From positions 1 to 60,890 of the forward strand of contig DVEB01000267.1 in assembly GCA_015295905.1 (NCBI GenBank): a DNA stretch of 60,890 bases. The letters run 5' to 3'. A program made the translations under genes and the position numbers. Positions 40,650 through 50,009 of the stretch are shown here, one piece after another (position 1 is the stretch's first letter; every line of letters starts with the position of its first letter). The DNA comes from Synechococcales cyanobacterium M55_K2018_004 (GTDB lineage: Bacteria; Cyanobacteriota; Cyanobacteriia; Elainellales; Elainellaceae). The notes below the pieces were generated by a model, which did not search any database, was not told the DNA's origin, and saw only the letters and a list, made by a program, of their open reading frames with translations.

Positions 40650-43394
40650 ATGTTGCGTCGATGTATCCTGCTATTTCTGGTGACTCTCGCGTTGGTGCTT
40701 GGTTGTCAGGCCATCCGAGCCTCTGCGCCATTGCCCATTGCCGATGTCACGCAACCAGCAGCGACGTTGACAGTTCAGCCAGTGGAGAATCCCTCCCCAT
40801 TCATTTGGTGGGAAGCAGAGAAGCCGACAGCAACCAATTTTCCCCCGGCTGCCCAGAACCCCTTCGCACCGCAAAATGCTTTTGAAGCCAGTGTTTTGTC
40901 TGAACACGCCTGGATTGGTATCGATGGGCCACGACGCGAGCCTGCGTTTCTGGAATATCAGGTCAACGTCCCCACGGCAGGCACCTACGCTTTCTACAGT
41001 CGCAAGTTCTGGCAGCATGGCCCCTTTCGCTGGCGCTGGGATGACCAGTCCTGGAACGAGGCCACGCGCGACCTTTACCTGATGGACACGGCAGAGTTGC
41101 GGCAGTTTATTGGGGCCAACTGGGTGGAATTGGGGACAGTCACTTTATCGGCAGGCCCCCACAGGCTGAGGATTGAACTGACTCGTAACGAGGGGGCAGC
41201 CGCTTTTGATTGTTTCATCCTCACCCAGGGAGCATTTCAGGCCCGTGGGCCACTGCGTCCTGACCAGCGGTATGAGGCCAATATTCCGGGGTGGTGGTTG
41301 TTTGACCCCAAGCGAGATACGGGGCAGGTCAGTCCTATCGACCTACGTCACCTCAATGAACAGTTTGCGGGAGAGAAAGGACACATCCGGGTGCAGGGCG
41401 ATCGCTTCATTCACGAAAAAACTGGGGAAGTTGTGCGCTTCTGGGCCATCAATGGAGGAGATTTGAACCAGTCACCCGCCCAGATGCAACAGATGGCGCG
41501 GTTTCTGGCCAAGCGGGGAGTCAACTTGGTGCGAGTACATACCCACTTTTGGGGAGACGATCTGCGTCAGATTAACTCCGAAAAACTCAATCAATTCTTC
41601 GCATGGGTAGCCGCCCTGAAGCGGGAGGGGATTTACACTAGCCTGTCGATCTATTTCCCACTGTGGCTCAAACTAGATGCGACCAGCGGCTTTGCTGGGT
41701 ATACCGGACAGCATCCCTTCTCGTTACTATTCTTCAACTCTGAGTTTCAACAGATTTACTTTAGTTGGTGGCGATCGCTCCTCACCATCCGCAACCCCTA
41801 CACAGGGCTGACCCTAGCAGAAGACCCTGCCCTGGCGATGGCAGAATTGGTCAACGAAGATTCCTACCTGTTCTGGACATTCCGCCCCTACGAAACGATT
41901 CCCGCAGAGCAGATGGCCATTCTAGAACGCCAGTTTGGCGACTGGTTGCGGCGCAAGTATGGGTCGTTGCAAGGGGCGATTGCGGCTTGGTCTGCGGTTG
42001 AACCTGTGCGGGGCGATGCCCCCCAGCAAGGCAGGATGGGCTTTTTACCGCTCTACGCAATTGTGAACCAGCGCACGACTCGTCGCGCCCAAGATACTGT
42101 TGCTTTTCTCTATGAAAGCCAGAGGCAATTTTTTCAACAGGCAATTCGCTATCTAAAAGAAGACCTGGGATATCAGGGACTCGTCTATGGCTCCAACTGG
42201 CAGACTGCCGATGCCCAAATCCTGACCCCCATCGACAAGTACAGCAATGCTGTGGGTGACTTTTTTGACCGACATGGATACTTCAACGGCGAACACAAGG
42301 GCGATCGCGCCAGTTTCTCCCTCAACAATGGCGACCTGTATCAAGACAGGACATCTCTCCGGTTTGACAAAAACGCGACGCCCGACTCCCCCTTGATGGA
42401 TTTGCAGTACGACGGCAAACCCTCCACGATTTCGGAGATTAACTGGTCAATGCCAAACCGGTTCCGGGCTGAGTTTCCTTTTCTGGCCGCCACCTATGGA
42501 CTGTTGCAAGACTCCGACGGCATCTTCTTTTTCGCCACAGGCAACCACTCCTGGGAAAGCACACTAGGAAAGTTTGCGATCGCTCATCCCAGCATCCTGG
42601 GCCAGTTTCCGGCAACGGCACTGGTCTATCGCAAAGGACTGCTGCGCCCGGGTGAAACCGTGGTGGATGTCACCCTCGACCCGGCTCAATTGATGGCGTT
42701 GGCCGGCGCACCCCTGAGCGCCCCGCAGAATTTTGACGAGTTGCGATCGCAGGACATCCCCCCCGATCAGACAGTTCACTCGAACCAGGGAGCGCAGATC
42801 GACCCGCTGGCTTTTTGGGTGGGACAGGTGAAGTTCCGTTTTGGCGGCTCCCCAAATTCGGGCAACCTCGCCAACCGCATCACCAACCTCGCCCCCTACA
42901 TCGACCGACCTAGACAGATTCTGCACAGCACCACGGGAGAACTAACCTGGGACTACCGCACTGGCTTGGTGACTGTGAATGCTGACCAAGTGCAGGGGGC
43001 CGCTGGCTTTTTGCGGCAGGCTGGCAAAATTGCGCTACAGGATGTGCGCTTATCTTCTGACCTGGACTACGGCACAATGCTGTTGGTGTCGCTGGATGGC
43101 AAGGCGATCGCCAGCTCCGATCGGTTGTTGTTGCAAGTCATGTCGGAAGACCAGAACTTCGGCTGGCGCACCTCCGGTTTCCCCGAACGCACCATTGAGA
43201 GCGTGGGCAGGCCGCCGCTGGTCGTTCGTAATCTGACCGGCAGGGTACGGTTGAAACGACAGGATGCTGCTCGACTACGGGTGACTGCCCTCGATGAGAA
43301 TGGCGATCGGCTCCAGACCATTGGCAATGCCGCGCAGATCACCCTGCAACCACAGGTCTTCTACTACCTGATCGAGCGCCCCAGTGCCGGGTGA
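40650..43394 (+). CDS. Glycosidase-like lipoprotein (GH-A clan barrel with carbohydrate-binding-type domains)
   Basis: 914 residues. The N-terminus MLRRCILLFLVTLALVLGC gives a lipoprotein signal (Cys19). A beta-sandwich (about 40-200) resembles carbohydrate-binding modules (EYQVNVPTAGTYAFYSRKFW, GPHRLRIELT). The middle (about 225-600) is a TIM barrel with LAKRGVNLVRVHTHFWGDD and MAELVNEDSYLFW, whose Asn402-Glu403 matches the acid/base pair of clan GH-A (GH5-like mannanase/cellulase) enzymes. The C-terminal part (about 610-914) is beta-rich. The substrate is unknown. The extension to 40560 is unlikely. Confidence 0.78.
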   Translation: MLRRCILLFLVTLALVLGCQAIRASAPLPIADVTQPAATLTVQPVENPSPFIWWEAEKPTATNFPPAAQNPFAPQNAFEASVLSEHAWIGIDGPRREPAFLEYQVNVPTAGTYAFYSRKFWQHGPFRWRWDDQSWNEATRDLYLMDTAELRQFIGANWVELGTVTLSAGPHRLRIELTRNEGAAAFDCFILTQGAFQARGPLRPDQRYEANIPGWWLFDPKRDTGQVSPIDLRHLNEQFAGEKGHIRVQGDRFIHEKTGEVVRFWAINGGDLNQSPAQMQQMARFLAKRGVNLVRVHTHFWGDDLRQINSEKLNQFFAWVAALKREGIYTSLSIYFPLWLKLDATSGFAGYTGQHPFSLLFFNSEFQQIYFSWWRSLLTIRNPYTGLTLAEDPALAMAELVNEDSYLFWTFRPYETIPAEQMAILERQFGDWLRRKYGSLQGAIAAWSAVEPVRGDAPQQGRMGFLPLYAIVNQRTTRRAQDTVAFLYESQRQFFQQAIRYLKEDLGYQGLVYGSNWQTADAQILTPIDKYSNAVGDFFDRHGYFNGEHKGDRASFSLNNGDLYQDRTSLRFDKNATPDSPLMDLQYDGKPSTISEINWSMPNRFRAEFPFLAATYGLLQDSDGIFFFATGNHSWESTLGKFAIAHPSILGQFPATALVYRKGLLRPGETVVDVTLDPAQLMALAGAPLSAPQNFDELRSQDIPPDQTVHSNQGAQIDPLAFWVGQVKFRFGGSPNSGNLANRITNLAPYIDRPRQILHSTTGELTWDYRTGLVTVNADQVQGAAGFLRQAGKIALQDVRLSSDLDYGTMLLVSLDGKAIASSDRLLLQVMSEDQNFGWRTSGFPERTIESVGRPPLVVRNLTGRVRLKRQDAARLRVTALDENGDRLQTIGNAAQITLQPQVFYYLIERPSAG

Positions 43395-43407
43395 TCCAGG
43401 TTTGCGT

Positions 43408-43440
43408 AAACCGACTCAATCTCCGACGGAGTCGGTATGA
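43408..43440. repeat. Family D fragment
   Basis: AAACCGACTCAATCTCCGACG then GAGTCGGTATGAG, the right-hand core only, 13 bp after the glycosidase-like stop. Confidence 0.65.
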
Positions 43441-43500
43441 GGAGAGCTTGGCGCAGCAGAAACACCTGTATAGTGGGGAAAATCCTTCTGTTGAATCGTG

Positions 43501-46128
43501 ATGAACGTGAATTTTGCAACGCCAGCTTGGTGGAGTGTGGTACAACCCTGGGGCGATCGCCCCCAGGCGCCCCCACCATCTCCCTGCCCCCCTGCCGCTG
43601 GTCTGGCAAAATGGGCCCGAGTGAACCGACGTTTCCACGTGAAACACCAATGGCGGTCTGGTCTGGTCGCTGCTTTACTGGCGATCGCCCTTGGCGCCGT
43701 CCCAGATCTGCTACGGCCCCAAGCGGCTCGCAGCGCAGATTCCCTGATTGTCTCCATCGGTCCCCTAGAGCTGTCACTCACCACTGAAGCGCTGGAGGAG
43801 TTTGCCGCAACGGGGAGAGTCACCAAAGAGCTAAATGTCTATTCCCGTTACCTAACGGCAGAACAGTTGGCCCAGTTTCGCCAGGTGTTGCAGCGGCGGT
43901 TTGCGGTGAATCCAGTCGTGGTCGCCCAGTTCACCTACTCCCCTATGGGCGAGCGGTTGTTACAGCAGTTGGGCAATGTGATTCGCACCGATGCCCGCCA
44001 GCAAGGATTCTTTGCCCTGCGCTCTGCCCTCATCCTGTCGGCGGCAGACCGGCAAGGGGCCAGCGTGTTAGGGTTTATTCGCAACTATCCTACCCCTAGT
44101 ATCCGCATCAGCGGCGGTCAGTTGCTCGACTTCAGTCGCCAACTGACGACCCTGTTGGACTATTGTGATGCCACACTGCGGGCGATCGCCCAAGCAGCAA
44201 CCAACGAAATCGCCACCACTCCAGCGACAGACTTTGCCAGCTTGCCCGACCTCCAGCGTCCTGGTCCCCTGCGGGTGACCCGCCGCACCCTGAGACTCAG
44301 CCGCGATCGACGATTGCCCTCCGGTCGCCGCGTTTCCCGTCCCTTCCAGGTGGATATTTACCTACCGGAGGGGACGACTCAGCCAGCTTCCGTGGTGGTC
44401 ATCTCCCACGGATTAGGGTCCAGTCCCGCTGCCTTTGCCTACCTGGGGCGACACTTGGCCTCCCACGGATTTGTTGCCGTGCTGCCACAACACATCGGCA
44501 GTGACGCCACACGCCAGCAGGCCGTCCTTCAGGGAATATTGGGCAGTCCGGCCACACCTGCGGAGTTTGTCGATCGCCCCCTCGATATTCGCTTCACACT
44601 GGATACCCTAGAACGATTGTCTACTACCGATCTGACCTACCGGGGGCGAATGAACCTACAGCAGGTCGGGGTGATTGGGCATTCCTTTGGGGGATATACA
44701 GCCCTAGCCCTCGCTGGGGCAGACCTCAACTTCCGGCGCATCCACGAACTCTGCACCTCCGCCCCCCCAACTCTGAACGTTTCGCCTCTGCTGCAATGCC
44801 TCGTAGACCTGCTGCCCCCCTTCAACTTTCAACTGCGCGACCCACGGGTGAAAGCAGCGATCGCCATCAGTCCCCTCACCAGCGTTGTGTTTGGCCCAGA
44901 AACCCTGCCTCAGGTGCAGGTGCCTGTGATGATGGTTGCTGGCAGTAGTGATGTGGTCGCTTCCGCCGTGCTGGAGCAAATCCATCCCTTTTTGTGGTTG
45001 CAGGCTCCTCAGAAATACCTGGCAGTGGCAATTCCCAGCGGTCATACCTTTGCGGATGACACACCTGCGGGTCAAGGGGCCTTTGACCAGCTTGGCGAAT
45101 TTTTGTCAGGGCCAAACCCAGCGCAGGCGCGGCAATACATCAACGCCCTGAGTGTGGCGTTGATGCAGCGCCACCTCAACAACCGTCCAGAGTTTGATGC
45201 GTACCTGTCGGCAGGGTATGCCCGCAGCATCAGCCGGGAACCGCTGGAACTGGAACTAGTGCGATCGCTGACCGCCACACAACTCGAGGCTGCGTTTGGC
45301 GGGCCAGCACCGCTTGCCATCGTGCCGCAGTTGCGAGCAGTAACTATCCCCAACCGCTCGGAGTCTGTCCTGGCAGAGGTTAGGCGGACAGGGGTGCTGC
45401 GGGCGGCGGTGCGGCAGGAGGCATTCCCCTTCAGCAGCAGTCGCAGCGGACAACCCATCGGCTTTTGCGTCGATCTGTTGAACGGACTGGCCGCGCAACT
45501 GCAACAACAGCTCAATCGACCAGTGCAGCTAGATCTGACCAGCTTGACTAGCCTCGACACGCGGTTTCAGGATGTGCAGCGGGGGCGCGTGCAGATTGAG
45601 TGTGGCCCCAACACGATCCAGCCCAACCTGTCCGGTGTGACCTTTTCAGCCCCCTTCTTGATCTCAGGAACGCAACTACTGGTTCATCGTGGACAAGCCG
45701 CTCCAGACCAACTCCTCAACCTGAGCGGTAGGCGGGTCGGGGTTTTACGCAATGCCCTAACCGAACAGGTTGTGATCAGACAATTTCCGGCGGCGAATCT
45801 GGTGCGGTTGCCCAACCAAGCGGGCGTCGGCCTAGGGGTGCGATCGCTTGTTGGAGGACAGATCGACGCCTTCGCCAGTGATGGGGTGTTGCTGCTGGCC
45901 GAGGTCATCCGCCAAAACCTGCCGCTGCAGAACTATAGCCTTGTCCCTGAAACCCCGCTCTCCTGTGAGGTGTACGGCATGGCTCTACCCAACAATGACC
46001 CAGCTTGGCAGCGGTATGTCGATGATTTCCTCGCCACCCCCCAGACACAACAAACGACAGCGCGCTGGTTTACCGACCTGTTGCCCTACGTCCTGCTGAG
46101 TGTGGACTACTGCATCGAGCAAGAATGA
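43501..46128 (+). CDS. DUF1400-alpha/beta hydrolase fused to extracellular solute-binding domain (SBP_bac_3-like)
   Basis: About 875 residues. After a Pro-rich N-terminus, a hydrophobic export helix (about 52-72, GLVAALLAIALGAVPDLL) leads to a DUF1400 domain (about 78-180), a domain found in front of cyanobacterial alpha/beta hydrolases. The hydrolase (about 270-590) has VVVISHGLGSSPAAFAYLGR, nucleophile elbow GHSFGG (Ser396 counted from GTG 43498), VMMVAGSSDVV and IPSGHTFAD. The C-terminus (about 625-875) is a periplasmic amino-acid-binding type domain (VLRAAVRQEAFPFSSSRSGQ, GFCVDLLNGLAAQLQQ, IECGPNTI, GRRVGVLRNAL). No ABC permease lies nearby. ATG 43501 or GTG 43498 are both possible. Confidence 0.85.
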   Translation: MNVNFATPAWWSVVQPWGDRPQAPPPSPCPPAAGLAKWARVNRRFHVKHQWRSGLVAALLAIALGAVPDLLRPQAARSADSLIVSIGPLELSLTTEALEEFAATGRVTKELNVYSRYLTAEQLAQFRQVLQRRFAVNPVVVAQFTYSPMGERLLQQLGNVIRTDARQQGFFALRSALILSAADRQGASVLGFIRNYPTPSIRISGGQLLDFSRQLTTLLDYCDATLRAIAQAATNEIATTPATDFASLPDLQRPGPLRVTRRTLRLSRDRRLPSGRRVSRPFQVDIYLPEGTTQPASVVVISHGLGSSPAAFAYLGRHLASHGFVAVLPQHIGSDATRQQAVLQGILGSPATPAEFVDRPLDIRFTLDTLERLSTTDLTYRGRMNLQQVGVIGHSFGGYTALALAGADLNFRRIHELCTSAPPTLNVSPLLQCLVDLLPPFNFQLRDPRVKAAIAISPLTSVVFGPETLPQVQVPVMMVAGSSDVVASAVLEQIHPFLWLQAPQKYLAVAIPSGHTFADDTPAGQGAFDQLGEFLSGPNPAQARQYINALSVALMQRHLNNRPEFDAYLSAGYARSISREPLELELVRSLTATQLEAAFGGPAPLAIVPQLRAVTIPNRSESVLAEVRRTGVLRAAVRQEAFPFSSSRSGQPIGFCVDLLNGLAAQLQQQLNRPVQLDLTSLTSLDTRFQDVQRGRVQIECGPNTIQPNLSGVTFSAPFLISGTQLLVHRGQAAPDQLLNLSGRRVGVLRNALTEQVVIRQFPAANLVRLPNQAGVGLGVRSLVGGQIDAFASDGVLLLAEVIRQNLPLQNYSLVPETPLSCEVYGMALPNNDPAWQRYVDDFLATPQTQQTTARWFTDLLPYVLLSVDYCIEQE

Positions 46129-46217
46129 GTGTTTCGTGGGTAAGGGCGGGGGGCCGAGTTGTGTCTAGGTGATAGACCTCTCTAAGAGCGCACTCTATGA
46201 GAGATGGGCACTGCTCG

Positions 46218-47336
46218 TTACTTTGTCGGAGTCATATTGGGCTGTTCACTGGCCTCACTGCCCCCCACCACGCCGGTGGTGATCAAGGGCAGGGCATCGT
46301 CCGCAGGAGCAGCCCGCAGGGCATCAAACGTGCCCTTAATGAATCCAGCAATGGGGACTGCCACCACTAGCCCCAGAATGCCGCCAACCTTCAGGCCAAT
46401 ATCTAGAGAGATCAGCATCCACACTGGGTTGAGTCCTGTGAACTCCCCAACAATTCTAGGAGCCAGGATATTTTCAATGCCCCAGGAAACAGCGAGGGCT
46501 GCAATCAGGACCTTCATGCCCAGCCAGAAGTTTTGCAACGCCAGCAGCGAACTGACCGTGATGATGGTTGTAGTGCCGCCGAAGGGGATCAGGCTGGCAG
46601 CCCCAATGCCAAAGCCAAACAGCTCCGCCAGGGGAATTCTTAGGATCAGCAGGGTAGCGGTCTGAGCAACCCCAATAATCACCGCCATCGTCACCTGTCC
46701 GGCGATGAAGCGTTCAAAGTTGTTGGGCAGAGATTCGCGGATCTGTGCCCCCCACTGGGTCGGTAGCCAGCTCAATAGCCCACTCCAGAGGCGATCGCCG
46801 CGCAACACCAAAAAGATGGAGAACACCAGAGTTAGCAGAATGTTCACAATGCTGCCGATGGCGCTGAAGGTGAGGCTAATCACCTGACTGGTGAGCGATC
46901 GCAACCCCAGGGTGAAGCGTTCGATCACCTGATTCAGTTGCGTACTGAAGTCGATCGGCAACTGTTGCGCTACTGCCCAGGTCTCTAGCGACTTCAACTG
47001 TTGCTGCCCCGACTTGATCCACTCTGGCAGACGGTTGAGCAACTCATTGGCCTGCTTGAGGATGAGTGGCCCCAGGAACAACACCAGCACACCGAGGGTG
47101 ACTAGAAACAGCAGGAGGACTACCCCCACCGAAATGGAACGGTGCAACCCCCGTTCCTGCAGAAAGCGGATAGGGTAGTCTAGCAAAAACGCGATCACCG
47201 TTGCCGTGATCAGCGTGCTGGGCAACGGCTGCAACTCGTTAACTAAGCGCAGCAACAGCCAGCCATTCAAAAAGATGATGGGAAATGTCAGACCAATTGT
47301 GAACTGACGCGGAAGTTTGTTCAACGCCTCGAACAT
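46218..47336 (-). CDS. AI-2E family transporter
   Basis: 372-residue polytopic membrane protein with about eight helices, of the AI-2E (TqsA/YdiK/PerM) family. The N-terminus MFEALNKLPRQFTIGLTFPI carries the first helix; the central soluble segment (LLNRLPEWIKSGQQQLKSLE) and the conserved end GGILGLVVAVPIAGFIKG are typical. Family members export autoinducer-2 or act as Na+/H+ antiporters; the cyanobacterial substrate is unknown. ATG 47336 was chosen. Convergent with the hydrolase fusion across 89 bp. Confidence 0.88.
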   Translation of the reverse strand: MFEALNKLPRQFTIGLTFPIIFLNGWLLLRLVNELQPLPSTLITATVIAFLLDYPIRFLQERGLHRSISVGVVLLLFLVTLGVLVLFLGPLILKQANELLNRLPEWIKSGQQQLKSLETWAVAQQLPIDFSTQLNQVIERFTLGLRSLTSQVISLTFSAIGSIVNILLTLVFSIFLVLRGDRLWSGLLSWLPTQWGAQIRESLPNNFERFIAGQVTMAVIIGVAQTATLLILRIPLAELFGFGIGAASLIPFGGTTTIITVSSLLALQNFWLGMKVLIAALAVSWGIENILAPRIVGEFTGLNPVWMLISLDIGLKVGGILGLVVAVPIAGFIKGTFDALRAAPADDALPLITTGVVGGSEASEQPNMTPTK

Positions 47337-47479
47337 AGCGATGCTAAACCTAGCCTGCAAAGGCAGAGGGACAAATGCACACGAACGGTAAATGAGGGGA
47401 AGTTGTGGTTCACCAGCTACCGTTCCTTTAATGCTAACGTCAGATGGGCATTTGCTTCCCACTCAAAAAATCCTAGGTT

Positions 47480-47603
47480 AACGTCAGTTCTAGTTCAGCG
47501 GGTTTTGGGTCACCGCGCCGGGCGCGGCGACCCAAAACCCTTGCTGTTCCGTGCGCGACGCGCACGGAACAGCAAGGGTTTCAGCGTATCCCGAATTCAC
47601 GTT
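47480..47603. mobile_element. Family A element, canonical full copy
   Basis: AACGTCAGTTCTAG end, hairpin GGGTCACCGCGCC.../GGCGACCC, hairpin CCCTTGCTGTTCCGTGCGCG.../..., CCCGAATTCACGTT end. Flanks are TAGGTTA and TAGATTA (6 of 7). The 406-bp gap 47337-47742 has otherwise a 10-bp tandem GGGTATCTGG at 47651-47670. Confidence 0.85.
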
Positions 47604-47742
47604 AGATTAAGTCAGCACCGGCAATTTTGCCAATGATTACCAATGACTTAGGGTATCTGGGGGTATCTGGGGAGTTTGGCGCTCTGGCTGCGGTGGGCAG
47701 AGAGTCACGCTACAGTAGATCAGCACGATTATTGACAAGCGC

Positions 47743-48591
47743 ATGAGCGGTTCTCCAGCAGACGGTCAACCCGGTGAGCACAAGCATCCCTGCGAAGGTA
47801 TGGGCGATCGCCCCTGCTCCGATCCAACCGACCCCTCCACCGTCTCTCCCTCCAGCAACCTAGAGGCTGAGTTTCTAGAAATGGAGGCTGTCCTCAATCA
47901 ACCTGTGATCCCTCGTCCGCCCAAACATCTGCCCCACCCGCAGGAGATCCGCGTCCGCCCGACCCTCGCACTAGTGGAAACGGCTTTCCTGGCCAGCACC
48001 GCCAGTCTGCTGTGGTTAGCCAGCTACTACCTGAGCGTGGTGCCCTGGATGCGGATTGTTTTCCCCCTACCTATTGCCCTAGTCTATCTGCGTTGGGGCA
48101 GTCGGTCAGCCTGGATGTCTACCCTGGTGACGGGGTTGCTGCTGTCTGTGCTCATGGGGCCATACCTCAGCCTCTTATTTCTGATTCCCTTTGGGATTCT
48201 GGGGGTGCAACTGGGTTTTCTGTGGCGGCGGGGGGCGAGTTGGGAGCTTTCCATCGCCGTCGGTACGATTGTGGCCTCCCTTAGCTTTTTCTTTCGGGTG
48301 TTTCTGATCTCTGTCTTTGTAGGGGAAGACCTGTGGGTATACCTGACTAGTCGCATCACTGACCTGCTGGAGTGGGTGGTCACCAATCTGGTCAACTGGG
48401 GGATTTTGGGGATTGGTGCCCTAGGACAGGTAAACCTGACGATGGTGCAACTTCTGGCGGTGGGTGCGGTGCTGCTGAGCGACGTGGTGTATTTGTTTAC
48501 CGTCCACCTGGCGGGCTGGATGCTGCTCCAACGCGTTGGCAACCCGATTCCCGATCCGCCCAAGTGGATACAGGTTTTGCTGGATGAGTAG
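47743..48591 (+). CDS. DUF2232 membrane protein
   Basis: 282 residues. A soluble, Pro-rich N-terminus (about 1-70) precedes about six membrane helices (LVETAFLASTASLLWLASYY, LPIALVYLRWGSRSAWMSTL, GLLLSVLMGPYLSLLFLIPF and others). DUF2232 proteins are thought to be related to substrate-capturing (S) components of ECF-type transporters or to YybS; function unproven. It overlaps the TIGR00303 gene by 8 bp, indicating translational coupling; a cobamide/nicotinate-related role is therefore worth considering. Confidence 0.85.
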   Translation: MSGSPADGQPGEHKHPCEGMGDRPCSDPTDPSTVSPSSNLEAEFLEMEAVLNQPVIPRPPKHLPHPQEIRVRPTLALVETAFLASTASLLWLASYYLSVVPWMRIVFPLPIALVYLRWGSRSAWMSTLVTGLLLSVLMGPYLSLLFLIPFGILGVQLGFLWRRGASWELSIAVGTIVASLSFFFRVFLISVFVGEDLWVYLTSRITDLLEWVVTNLVNWGILGIGALGQVNLTMVQLLAVGAVLLSDVVYLFTVHLAGWMLLQRVGNPIPDPPKWIQVLLDE

Positions 48592-49714
48592 CGCGATTCA
48601 GGTCTACACACAAGCCGCACTAGCAGAGCGTTGGTTGCAAGCGAGCTGGGCAAAGCCCAGTGTGTTTGCCTGTGTGCTGGGGTTTACAGAGACTGGGCTA
48701 ATTCCAGGGATCTCAGCCGCAGGGGCTAGTCCAGCGGATCGCGAGTTTACCGCGATCGCCGATGCTGAGTTTCTATACTACGGTCCCCAGGTTGCTCCTT
48801 GCTTTCCCCTGCCCCCACTGATGGCTGGGGTTTCCCCAACACTGATCTCGCGGGCGGTGATTGCTGGGCTGGGGTTGCCTCTATACCTTTTGGATGCTGG
48901 GTTACGCCATCCCCCCACGGTGCCAGCGATCGCCCTGCAAGGTAGCCCTGCCCAGTGCGTCCGCACTGGGGCCGCCCTGCCCCTGTCGCTCGTTGAACAC
49001 CTGTTTCAGCAGGGACGGCACTGGGGGGCAACGCTGGCCAGCCAAGTGCCGGAAGGGTACTTAATTTTGGGAGAATGCGTAGTTGGGGGCACAACAACGG
49101 CACTGGCAATCCTGACGGCGTTGGGCTGGGATGTGGCTGGCAAGGTGAACAGTAGCCATGCTATCTGTAATCACCAGCAGAAGTGGGAAATTGTCCAGCA
49201 CGGATTGACTCAGGCAGGACTGCAAACGCTTGACCCACGGCACCCCCCCTCGCCGTTTCAGGTGGTTGCCGCCGTGGGAGACCCGATGCAACCAGTGGTG
49301 GCGGGGATGGCGATCGCCGCTAGTCGTTGCAGTCAAGTCTTGCTGGCAGGCGGCACCCAAATGCTGGCGGTGTATGCGTTGATACGAGCGATCGCCCAGC
49401 ACCATCACCTGGAGTGGAACCCTGCTGCGGTGGTAGTGGGCACCACCCGCTGGGTCGCTGAAGACCCCACAGGCGACACCGTAGGACTGGCGGCTATGTT
49501 AGAGGCACCCCTGCTGGCAACAACCCTGGACTTTACCAAGGCTCGCTTTGCAGCCCTGCGCGCTTACGAACGTGGCTTTGTCAAAGAAGGAGTCGGGGCA
49601 GGCGGGTGTGCGATCGCCGCCCACTTGCAAGGCTGGGACGCAGCCCACCTGCGACGCCAAGTTGAAGCATTGCTAGAAGAACGGCAGCGCTTAGAAGCCA
49701 CTGGAGTCCGCTAA
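48584..49714 (+). CDS. TIGR00303 family protein (CobT-like phosphoribosyltransferase paralogue)
   Basis: 376 residues, related to nicotinate-nucleotide-dimethylbenzimidazole phosphoribosyltransferase (CobT), which attaches the lower ligand precursor in cobalamin synthesis. Family-like features: GECVVGGTTTALAILTALGW, SSHAICNHQQKW and LLAGGTQMLAVYALI. The start MSSAIQVYTQAALAERWLQA at 48584 overlaps the DUF2232 stop. No cobalamin riboswitch or other cob gene is seen. Cyanobacteria commonly make pseudocobalamin, so a role with adenine or another base is possible. Confidence 0.85.
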   Translation: MSSAIQVYTQAALAERWLQASWAKPSVFACVLGFTETGLIPGISAAGASPADREFTAIADAEFLYYGPQVAPCFPLPPLMAGVSPTLISRAVIAGLGLPLYLLDAGLRHPPTVPAIALQGSPAQCVRTGAALPLSLVEHLFQQGRHWGATLASQVPEGYLILGECVVGGTTTALAILTALGWDVAGKVNSSHAICNHQQKWEIVQHGLTQAGLQTLDPRHPPSPFQVVAAVGDPMQPVVAGMAIAASRCSQVLLAGGTQMLAVYALIRAIAQHHHLEWNPAAVVVGTTRWVAEDPTGDTVGLAAMLEAPLLATTLDFTKARFAALRAYERGFVKEGVGAGGCAIAAHLQGWDAAHLRRQVEALLEERQRLEATGVR

Positions 49715-49724
49715 GGAATATAGA

Positions 49725-49817
49725 ATTATGGCGCTACGCGCTCATGATGTAACAATTATTCTGTGGGAAACCCGGCGCGGCAGGGTTTCCCACAAAATAA
49801 TTTGTCCTAACCTATGT
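49725..49817. repeat. Family C element, full copy
   Basis: Head ATTATGGCGCTACGCGCTCA, hairpin TTATTCTGTGGGAAACCC.../GGGTTTCCCACAAAATAA, tail TTTGTCCTAACCTATGT. It starts 10 bp after the TIGR00303 stop and runs into family A ends. Confidence 0.8.
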
Positions 49818-49847
49818 AACGTGAATATCGAGTAACGTGAATATCGA
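49816..49847. repeat. Perfect 16-bp tandem duplication of a family A terminus
   Basis: GTAACGTGAATATCGA is present twice head-to-tail (49816-49831, 49832-49847), duplicating the outer end of the adjoining family A element. Confidence 0.85.
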
Positions 49848-49908
49848 GGGTTTTGGGGCACCGCGCCCGACCCGGTGCCCCAAAACCCGCTTAACCAGCA
49901 CTGACGTT
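49834..49908. repeat. Family A element, hairpin 1 deleted
   Basis: AACGTGAATATCGAG end, hairpin 2 (GGGTTTTGGGGCACCGCGCC.../...GGTGCCCCAAAACCC), ACCAGCACTGACGTT end. A loose arm GGGTTCAGCGTATCCTG then AATTCACGT is left at 49949-49970. Confidence 0.8.
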
Positions 49909-50009
49909 ATGTCTATAGCGCTATAACATCAGCCCAGATTCAGAGGGGTTCAGCGTATCCTGAATTCACGTCCCGTTAATAGGGGTTTGGTCGCAAACCC
50001 GCAAGAGTC

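Noticed and set aside
47463-47742. Cobalamin riboswitch before the DUF2232-TIGR00303 pair
   Set aside because: No B12-box-like conserved core was seen; the gap is mostly a family A element.
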